Shown here: piece after piece, positions 1 to 4,406 of the stretch
How positions within the stretch are numbered: position 1 is the stretch's first letter
Layout: every line of letters starts with the position of its first letter
From: an uncultured Granulicatella sp.
GTDB lineage: Bacteria; Bacillota; Bacilli; Lactobacillales; Aerococcaceae
DNA: 5,643 bases
Reading direction: 5' to 3'
Assembly: GCA_937891475.1 (NCBI GenBank)
Contig: CALATC010000182.1
Location: 1 to 5,643 of the forward strand
Position numbers and translations under genes: made by a program
Notes under the pieces: model-generated
The model's input: the letters and a program-made list of their open reading frames with translations, nothing else
The model's database searches: none
What the model was told of the DNA's origin: nothing

Positions 1-1
1 A

Positions 2-262
2 TTAGTAGATCGCGTAGCTAAAAAAACGCAATTAACAAAGAAAGATGTTTCAGCAGCAGTTGATGCATTATTCGAAACAATTCAAGAAGCATTACAAGCA
101 GGTGAAAAAGTACAAGTTATCGGATTTGGTAACTTTGAAGTACGTGAACGTGCTGCTCGTAAAGGACGTAACCCTCAATCAGGAGAAGAAATCCAAATCG
201 AAGCTAGCAAAGTTCCTGCATTCAAAGCAGGTAAAGCTTTGAAAGATGCTGTAAAAAACTAA
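2..262 (+). CDS. hup: DNA-binding protein HU (5' end missing)
   Basis: Nucleoid-associated histone-like protein that binds and bends DNA as a dimer and compacts the chromosome. The frame is open from base 2 and gives 86 residues ending at TAA 260-262. The family is usually about 90-92 residues, so only the first five or six are missing. The visible sequence starts [20 protein letters not shown] (the N-terminal helical pair). It continues with the diagnostic core [20 protein letters not shown], the DNA-embracing beta arm with its Asn-Pro tip, and ends with the typical [16 protein letters not shown]. Arginine codons are almost all CGT, as expected for a very highly expressed gene. The promoter and start lie upstream of the window. 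A strong terminator follows directly, so HU is probably transcribed mainly on its own. The identification is secure from sequence motifs. Confidence 0.96.
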   Translation, partial: LVDRVAKKTQLTKKDVSAAVDALFETIQEALQAGEKVQVIGFGNFEVRERAARKGRNPQSGEEIQIEASKVPAFKAGKALKDAVKN

Positions 263-300
263 TCAGTTTATTATGATATTTTCATAGAAACTATTTCATA

Positions 301-341
301 AAGGTGCTATATTAGAGTTAAATCAATATAGCATCTTTTTT
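301..341 (+). terminator. Intrinsic terminator after HU
   Basis: An 11-bp stem pairs 303-313 (GGTGCTATATT) with 325-335 (AATATAGCATC). It has one G-U pair and an 11-nt loop and is followed by six Ts at 336-341. The As at 301-302 can extend the stem into the first Ts. It lies about 40 bases past the HU stop and 25 bases before the next start codon. Downstream transcription must therefore read through it or begin within it. Confidence 0.9.
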
Positions 342-365
342 GTTGCCTATAGAAATGGAGAAATT

Positions 366-1640
366 ATGAAATCAATCGTTAAACAAATTCAAAATGCATT
401 AGAAGAACAAGAGTTAGAAAAAGTATATTCACTTTTTCATCAATTTATGGAAGAAGTGACAGAAGATAACATAGAAGAATTAATTGATTTAGCTGCCTTT
501 AGTGCGAGTAGTGGATTTTTTGATGAAGCAAGACAGGCATATTTATTATTAACGCAATTTGAACCTGAAGAATCTGCTTGGACCATCTTATTAGCTGAAA
601 TTTTAGTGAACCAAGGGGAATATGATCAAGCTTTATCTGTTTTATATGATATTCCTGAAGATAACCCGAATTATCCAAGCGTTTTAGTGATTTTATCGGA
701 ATTATATAAAGCACAAGGCTATTATGACGTAGCTGAAAGAAAGTTATTACTCGCAAAAGAATTAGCTCCTGAAGAAGCTATTTTAGATTTTTATTTAGGA
801 ACTTTATTGTTTGAATCAGGTTCGCTGGAGCGAAGTGTTCAGTATTTAGAAAAATTTTTAAAAAATTCTCACGAAGAAACTGGGGAAGAAAATCGTGCAA
901 GAGAATTATTAGTGGAAGCTTCTTTAGAAATGGGGAATGCAGAACCTTTACAGGAACTACTGTCAGATGAAGGATTAGAATCAGCTTCGAATGAATTATT
1001 AATCAGTATTGCAAAACATGATATCCAAGAAGGAAATTATGATCATGCAGAAAAAATTTATCAAGAAGTGTTATCTCGTGATGAAGAAAATTATGAAGCC
1101 TTACTAGGATTAAGCCATATTCAAATGTTTAAGCATGATTATTTAAAGGCTATTATGAGCTTATCTAAAATTACAGAAACTTATCCATATGAGAAAGATC
1201 CATTCTTTAGTTTAGGCGTTTCTTATTTATCGATTGGGCAAATGGAAAAGGGACAAGAAGCCTTAAAACAAGCTTATGAATTATCGCCTGAATCATTTGA
1301 AATTATGCAAGCTTATACAGAAATATTATTATATCAAGAAGAGTTTGAAGAAGTTCAAGATATTTTAGCAAGGGAAATAGAAGAAGGTTTAGAAAATGGG
1401 CAAATTTTCTATTTAATGGCAAGAGCAAAAGAAGGGCTAGAAGAATTCGAAGAAGCACTAGAGTTTTATCAAAAAGCTAGTGTGGAATTAGAAGATTCAG
1501 TAGAGTTTATTGTTGATTATGTAAGATTCCTTCGAGAGGAAGGCAGAATTGCTGAAGCAAAAGAGTGGTTAGAACATGGTCAACATCTTGAACCATTAAA
1601 TGAGGATTTACAAGAATTACAGCAATATTTTGAAGCATAA
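366..1640 (+). CDS. ypiA: TPR-repeat protein, YpiA-like
   Basis: Cytosolic 424-residue protein made almost wholly of tetratricopeptide-like helical hairpins, roughly ten or eleven from residue 36 to 410. Clear units include GEYDQALSVL (84-93), GYYDVAERKLLLAKELAP (118-135), GNYDHAEKIYQEVLSRD (223-239), GQMEKGQEALKQAYELSP (291-308) and EEFEEALEFYQKA (359-371). It is strongly acidic, with no signal peptide or membrane segment. TPR solenoids bind protein partners and there is no catalytic motif, so a scaffold or adaptor role is expected. Length and position beside ypiB match Bacillus subtilis YpiA (about 423 residues). The start ATG at 366 has GGAG at 357-360. No convincing promoter lies between the HU terminator and this gene. 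The next gene's ribosome-binding site begins in its stop codon, so the two are probably cotranscribed. A role with ReoY in MurA turnover is inferred from this neighbourhood only. Confidence 0.85.
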   Translation: MKSIVKQIQNALEEQELEKVYSLFHQFMEEVTEDNIEELIDLAAFSASSGFFDEARQAYLLLTQFEPEESAWTILLAEILVNQGEYDQALSVLYDIPEDNPNYPSVLVILSELYKAQGYYDVAERKLLLAKELAPEEAILDFYLGTLLFESGSLERSVQYLEKFLKNSHEETGEENRARELLVEASLEMGNAEPLQELLSDEGLESASNELLISIAKHDIQEGNYDHAEKIYQEVLSRDEENYEALLGLSHIQMFKHDYLKAIMSLSKITETYPYEKDPFFSLGVSYLSIGQMEKGQEALKQAYELSPESFEIMQAYTEILLYQEEFEEVQDILAREIEEGLENGQIFYLMARAKEGLEEFEEALEFYQKASVELEDSVEFIVDYVRFLREEGRIAEAKEWLEHGQHLEPLNEDLQELQQYFEA

Positions 1641-1644
1641 GGAG
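1639..1644 (+). promoter_or_regulatory. Ribosome-binding site that sets the reoY start
   Basis: AAGGAG at 1639-1644 overlaps the TAA of the preceding gene and lies 8 bases before ATG 1653. An in-frame GTG at 1644-1646 would begin inside this site and could not use it. ATG 1653 is therefore the better start. Confidence 0.8.
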
Positions 1645-1652
1645 TGAAGAAG

Positions 1653-2180
1653 ATGTTTCAACCAAGTTTAGAGGATAAGAAAAATTTTATTTCATGGTTT
1701 GTATCCAATCATGCTCTAAAAAGAAGAGAAGCATTATGGATTTTAAATTATTTATTAAATCATGAATTACTATTAAAGCAAGTTCATTTTGTAGAACGAG
1801 TAGATTCTACTCCAAAAGGAATGTGGTTTTCGACAGATAAAGCACCTGATGAATCGTTTTATTTTTACAAATCTGGTGCACGTTTTAATAATCCAGAGCA
1901 AGCATTTCATGACATTCGATTGAATTGGAAAGAAGAATGTTATATTGAAATGGAATTTGAAGATTCTTACTTAACCATGGTAAAATTTGGTATACTAGAA
2001 AAGAATCCTTTTTATGAAGAAGAAAGTTCTTCTAATGAAGAAGTTCATCAAGCCTTAACAGAAATTCAATTAAGTGTGTTAAAACAAGAAATTTTAACGC
2101 AAATTGATCAAGCTTTGGAAAAAGGGAATCAAGAGTTATTTATTAAATTAACGGAACAATTGAAAGAATTAGAAAAGTAA
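1653..2180 (+). CDS. reoY: YpiB/ReoY family (UPF0302) regulator of MurA turnover
   Basis: A 175-residue cytosolic protein from ATG 1653; starting at GTG 1644 would add three residues. It shows the two-part plan of the YpiB family. The N-terminal UPF0302 domain covers about residues 3-110 and includes the KRREALWILNYLLNH helix and the KSGARFNNPEQAFHDIRLNW stretch. A low-complexity acidic linker (EEESSSNEE) follows. The C-terminal IDEAL-type helical segment contains IDQALEKGNQELFIKLTEQL. Family members are about 175-180 residues, so it is full length. In Listeria monocytogenes the homologue ReoY acts with ReoM, under PrkA kinase control, to promote ClpCP degradation of MurA and so set peptidoglycan synthesis. 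The same job here is inferred from homology. It sits between the TPR gene (12 bases) and cca (19 bases), in one apparent operon. Confidence 0.88.
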   Translation: MFQPSLEDKKNFISWFVSNHALKRREALWILNYLLNHELLLKQVHFVERVDSTPKGMWFSTDKAPDESFYFYKSGARFNNPEQAFHDIRLNWKEECYIEMEFEDSYLTMVKFGILEKNPFYEEESSSNEEVHQALTEIQLSVLKQEILTQIDQALEKGNQELFIKLTEQLKELEK

Positions 2181-2199
2181 GAGAAAGAGAGGCGAGTGA

Positions 2200-3411
2200 A
2201 TGTCTATTCAGAAAGAACCATTGTTTTTAGAAGCATTACCTGTGATGCAACAATTAGTTGACGCAGGATATGAAGCCTATTTTGTAGGTGGTTCAGTAAG
2301 AGATATGCTCCTTCATAAGCCTATTTCAGATGTAGATATTGCTACAAGCGCTACTCCGCAAGAAGTGAAAGAAATCTTTCCTCATACAGTAGATGTAGGA
2401 ATTGAGCATGGAACAGTAATGGTGATTCATCATAAAGAAGGTTATGAAGTCACTACTTTTAGAACAGAAGAAGGTTACGAGGATTTTAGACATCCAGATA
2501 AGGTAACTTTTGTTCGCTCGTTAGAAGAAGATTTAAAACGTCGTGATTTCACGATTAATGCATTAGCGATTGGAATTGATGACCAATTGATGGATTTTTT
2601 CGATGGGATTGGAGATTTAGAACGTCAATGTATACGTTGTGTTGGAGATGCAAAAGAACGTTTTAATGAAGATGCATTACGAATGTTTCGTGCAGTACGT
2701 TTTGTCGGTCAGTTAGGATTTCAAATTGAAGAGAATACGAAAAATGCAATTTCTCTTTTAAAAATGAATTTATCTAAAGTAGCCGTGGAACGAATGAAAG
2801 TGGAATTTGAAAAAATGATTCAAAGTTCTTATCGTAAAGATGCATTGAAATTATTTGTTGAAACGGGCTTATATCAAGCCTGTCCATTATTTGATGGAAA
2901 AGGTGAAATTCTTTTAAAATTAGCAGAATATCCTATAAAAGAAATGAGCGTTTTACAAGCTTGGATTTTATTCGTAGATGAATTGAAATTGAGTGATAAA
3001 GAAGTGACTCATTTATTAAAATCATGGAAATCATCTAATGAACAAATTCGAGATGTATTAGTTGGATATAAAACTTATCGTGCACGAAAAGAAGAAGAAT
3101 GGAATTTCTTTTTAGCGTATGCTTGTCCATATGAAGTTGCCAGTGAAGTGGAGCAATTATTGATTGCTCAAGGTAAAAGTACTTCCATGGAAGACTTAGA
3201 AGCAACGTATCAGTTATTACCGATTTGTTCTATGAATGATATTCAATTGAATGGTTATGATATTATTCGTATTTTAAAATTAGATAAAAAAGGTCCTATT
3301 ATAGGGCAGGTATTAAAAACGGTTGAAAAAATGATTTTAGAGCAAAGTATTGAAAATGATGCAGAAATTTTAGAAGCCTATGTTCTAACTCATTTTGGAA
3401 ATGGAAAGTGA
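2200..3411 (+). CDS. cca: CCA-adding enzyme (tRNA nucleotidyltransferase)
   Basis: Adds or repairs the 3' CCA of tRNAs using CTP and ATP without a nucleic acid template. The 403 residues match the usual length of Firmicute class II enzymes. Motif A is the FVGGSVRD loop (residues 28-35) with metal-binding Asp44 and Asp46 in SDVDIATSATP. Motif B/C includes RRDFTINALAIG (114-125). Motif D, which reads the incoming base, is FNEDALRMFRAVRFVG (155-170) with Glu157, Asp158 and Arg161. All key residues are present. The rest forms the helical neck, body and tail that grip the tRNA. The ATG at 2200 follows an AGAGG-type site at 2188-2192, so initiation is probably moderate. It is the last gene of the apparent ypiA-reoY-cca operon. 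I see no clear terminator after it; a new promoter begins within ten bases of the stop. Confidence 0.95.
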   Translation: MSIQKEPLFLEALPVMQQLVDAGYEAYFVGGSVRDMLLHKPISDVDIATSATPQEVKEIFPHTVDVGIEHGTVMVIHHKEGYEVTTFRTEEGYEDFRHPDKVTFVRSLEEDLKRRDFTINALAIGIDDQLMDFFDGIGDLERQCIRCVGDAKERFNEDALRMFRAVRFVGQLGFQIEENTKNAISLLKMNLSKVAVERMKVEFEKMIQSSYRKDALKLFVETGLYQACPLFDGKGEILLKLAEYPIKEMSVLQAWILFVDELKLSDKEVTHLLKSWKSSNEQIRDVLVGYKTYRARKEEEWNFFLAYACPYEVASEVEQLLIAQGKSTSMEDLEATYQLLPICSMNDIQLNGYDIIRILKLDKKGPIIGQVLKTVEKMILEQSIENDAEILEAYVLTHFGNGK

Positions 3412-3416
3412 ATAAT

Positions 3417-3440
3417 CATTGAAAATATTCGTGTTCAATG
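3417..3440. promoter_or_regulatory. Possible operator: inverted repeat across the promoter
   Basis: CATTGAA (3417-3423) and TTCAATG (3434-3440) form a perfect 7-bp inverted repeat with a 10-base spacer, so half-site centres are about 17 bases apart. The left arm contains most of the -35 box. The right arm ends with the TG of the extended -10. A dimeric regulator bound here would block RNA polymerase. No known regulator is recognised, and in AT-rich DNA such a repeat can arise by chance. Confidence 0.4.
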
Positions 3441-3447
3441 GTAAAAT
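3419..3447 (+). promoter_or_regulatory. Strong sigma-A promoter for the 157-residue protein gene
   Basis: The -35 is TTGAAA (3419-3424), followed by a 17-base spacer and -10 TAAAAT (3442-3447). TG at 3439-3440 makes an extended -10. Each box differs from consensus at one position. Transcription would start near 3454 and leave a leader of about 70 bases before the ATG at 3522. It begins only a few bases after the cca stop and makes the downstream gene independent of the cca operon. Confidence 0.75.
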
Positions 3448-3470
3448 TCGAAGAGTAAAGAATAAAAAAG

Positions 3471-3499
3471 TGTTTTCACTGTTCATGAGGGTGAGAACA
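3471..3499 (+). other. Leader hairpin before the 157-residue protein gene
   Basis: TGTTTTCAC (3471-3479) pairs with GTGAGAACA (3491-3499) over 9 bp with one G-U pair; an added T-G pair leaves a 9-nt loop. No U tract follows, so it is not a terminator. It ends 9 bases before the AAGGAG ribosome-binding site (3508-3513). A role in mRNA stability or translation control is possible but unproven. Confidence 0.5.
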
Positions 3500-3521
3500 T
3501 ACATAAAAAGGAGAGACTTTT

Positions 3522-3995
3522 ATGAAAAAAGTAATGTCAGGATTACGTTTTGTATTCCGTAACGGAGAAACATGGACGATTAACCGTCGTTTAATTGGAG
3601 ATTTATGGATCAAACAAGTTACAACATCATTTGGTCGTATTAATGGAAGTGAATTCCAAGAAATTCATCCATGTGAATCATTACGTATTGAAGTGTTTCC
3701 TGAAGCAGACCACGTAATGTCTGAAGACATTAACTTAGGTGGATTAGAATTAGGAATGTTTGAACGTGTTAAAAAATATAGCGATATCGAATTAATGGAT
3801 ATTTTATATTTAGATAGCGATCATCCAAAATCAGATGTCATTGTTTCAACTGATCGTGTTTACTTCCCTTATAGTCCAGTGGATGAAGATGGTAATGATA
3901 ATAAATACCAAAGTTCAGCTATTGGAACGCATGGTCACTTATATATTGTAATTGACCCAGCGAAAACTGTGGAAGATATTTACCCAGAGATTTAA
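3522..3995 (+). CDS. Uncharacterised 157-residue cytosolic protein, probably highly expressed
   Basis: I do not recognise this family. The protein is acidic, has no signal peptide or membrane helix and contains one cysteine (Cys51). The N-terminal half looks beta-rich (GLRFVFRNGETWTINRRLIG, about 7-26). A second beta-like stretch (DVIVSTDRVYFPYSPV, 105-120) leads into an acidic DEDGNDN loop (121-127), then GTHGHLYIVID (135-145). The histidines in GTHGH and the acidic loop could bind metal, but no known motif is matched. The start is firm: AAGGAG at 3508-3513 lies 8 bases before the ATG. All eight arginine codons are CGT, unlike the mixed AGA/CGA/CGT use in the TPR and AAA genes and like HU, which suggests abundance. 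It has its own near-consensus promoter and is followed by strong foldback structures, so it is probably monocistronic. A link to the beta-helix/AAA gene downstream is possible but rests only on proximity. Confidence 0.85.
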   Translation: MKKVMSGLRFVFRNGETWTINRRLIGDLWIKQVTTSFGRINGSEFQEIHPCESLRIEVFPEADHVMSEDINLGGLELGMFERVKKYSDIELMDILYLDSDHPKSDVIVSTDRVYFPYSPVDEDGNDNKYQSSAIGTHGHLYIVIDPAKTVEDIYPEI

Positions 3996-4048
3996 TTACG
4001 AAGGACTTCTTGATATAGTAGTATAGGACGCCAGCAGACCTGCGGTCT

Positions 4049-4081
4049 CATGGCTAAAAATTGAGCCATGGTCTCAATTTT
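4049..4081 (+). other. Two mutually exclusive hairpins inside E1
   Basis: CATGGCT (4049-4055) can pair with AGCCATG (4064-4070), 7 bp with an 8-nt loop. Alternatively AAAATTGAG (4057-4065) can pair with CTCAATTTT (4073-4081), 9 bp with a 7-nt loop. The two share 4064-4065 and cannot form together. Such overlap can mark a conformational switch, or it can be a by-product of a decayed palindrome. Confidence 0.5.
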
Positions 4082-4086
4082 CCCTT

Positions 4087-4116
4087 GTAAAAGTAGCCGT
4101 TTCCGGCTACTTTTAC
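4087..4116. terminator. Perfect 13-bp hairpin, possible bidirectional terminator
   Basis: GTAAAAGTAGCCG (4087-4099) pairs perfectly with CGGCTACTTTTAC (4104-4116) around a TTTC tetraloop. The GC-rich core flanked by AAAA on the left and TTTT on the right is the usual layout of a bidirectional intrinsic terminator. It could end the 157-residue protein transcript. The U run is only four bases and is itself paired, so termination may be weak. The hairpin is nested in foldback E1. Confidence 0.45.
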
Positions 4117-4178
4117 GCATACTACTATAAGAAGTCCTTCTCCATTTTTACGTAAAGATATGAAGATACGTGTGAGAA

Positions 4179-4258
4179 GAGGACTTCTTTGTATAGTAGT
4201 AGAGGGCGGAAGCAGCCACCTGAGGTGTCTCATTCCTCTACTATGGCGAAAGGTCCTT
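4179..4258. repeat. Foldback element E2, diverged shorter copy of E1
   Basis: Positions 4180-4215 match 4002-4037 at 30 of 36 bases without gaps. Both copies then carry a small hairpin followed by CTCAT. E2 lacks the roughly 60-base block holding the two large hairpins of E1 and goes directly to a 3' arm (CCTCTACTAT, then AGGTCCTTCT) related to that of E1. Its own stem pairs TAGTAGAGG (4197-4205) with CCTCTACTA (4235-4243). A weaker lower stem pairs AGGAC (4180-4184) with GTCCT (4253-4257), followed by G-U and A-U pairs. The inner hairpin is CACC-TGA-GGTG (4217-4227). A T-rich run (4258-4269) follows, so it could also terminate transcription. Confidence 0.75.
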
Positions 4259-4271
4259 CTTTATTTTTTGT

Positions 4272-4295
4272 GAGACCGATAGGGTCTCTTTTTTT
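4272..4295 (+). terminator. Intrinsic terminator before the beta-helix/AAA gene
   Basis: GAGACC (4272-4277) pairs with GGTCTC (4283-4288) around GATAG and is followed by seven Ts (4289-4295). It closes the structured spacer and insulates the downstream gene. The sequence GGTCTCA also occurs at 4044-4050 and 4070-4076 in foldback E1, and each copy is complementary to TGAGACC at 4271-4277. Confidence 0.85.
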
Positions 4296-4342
4296 ATTTC
4301 GTTTATACCTAAAAGAAACGTTCGAAAATAGTTGAGAATAAA

Positions 4343-4372
4343 TTGACAATAAAGAAGAAAAACAGGTAAAAT
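4343..4372 (+). promoter_or_regulatory. Sigma-A promoter for the beta-helix/AAA gene
   Basis: The -35 is a perfect TTGACA (4343-4348). An 18-base spacer leads to -10 TAAAAT (4367-4372), one base off consensus. Transcription would start near 4379 and leave a leader of roughly 27 bases. Lying after the terminator at 4272-4295, it makes the downstream gene a separate transcription unit. Confidence 0.75.
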
Positions 4373-4406
4373 AATCATGATTGAAACAAAAAAAGAAGGT
4401 GATTAA

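Larger units (their letters stand above)
4000..4140. repeat. Foldback element E1 with nested hairpins
   Basis: A 141-base inverted-repeat element starts 5 bases after the preceding stop codon. The outer stem pairs 4000-4011 with 4129-4140 and 4015-4024 with 4119-4128. That gives 22 perfect base pairs interrupted only by a 3-base bulge (GAT, 4012-4014). Inside are three hairpins: AGACC-TGC-GGTCT (4036-4048), a 9-bp stem at 4057-4081 and a perfect 13-bp stem at 4087-4116. It is visibly richer in G+C than its surroundings. It may be a structured RNA or 3' UTR, a DNA foldback repeat of MITE or REP type, or a composite terminator. No target-site duplication is evident and no Rfam-type family is recognised. 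Together with the copy at 4179-4258 it fills most of the gene-free stretch 3996-4406. Confidence 0.8.

Noticed and set aside
45..242. 65-codon open frame on the + strand
   Set aside because: It overlaps the HU gene in another frame; the HU frame has unmistakable family motifs and this one has none.
499..756. 85-codon open frame on the - strand
   Set aside because: It lies wholly within the TPR gene on the opposite strand, with no supporting motif or ribosome-binding site.
1644..1652. GTG 1644 as the start of reoY
   Set aside because: The AAGGAG site overlaps this codon; ATG 1653 has the proper 8-base spacing.
4000..4258. CRISPR array
   Set aside because: There are only two diverged, unequal copies that fold on themselves. 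There are no uniform repeats and spacers and no cas genes in the window.
4160..4273. 37-codon frame starting MKIRVRRGLL, considered as a small toxin or leader peptide
   Set aside because: No Shine-Dalgarno precedes the ATG, and the frame simply runs through foldback E2 and stops in the terminator stem.
3996..4295. T-box or other known riboswitch ahead of the beta-helix/AAA gene
   Set aside because: There is no T-box AGGGTGGNACCGCG motif or other riboswitch signature I know. The promoter at 4343 lies after the terminator, so the gene's main transcript would not contain this region.
4300..4320. Weak inverted repeat CGTTT...AAACG upstream of the promoter at 4343
   Set aside because: It is only five base pairs in AT-rich sequence, with no U tract and no overlap with the promoter boxes; probably chance.
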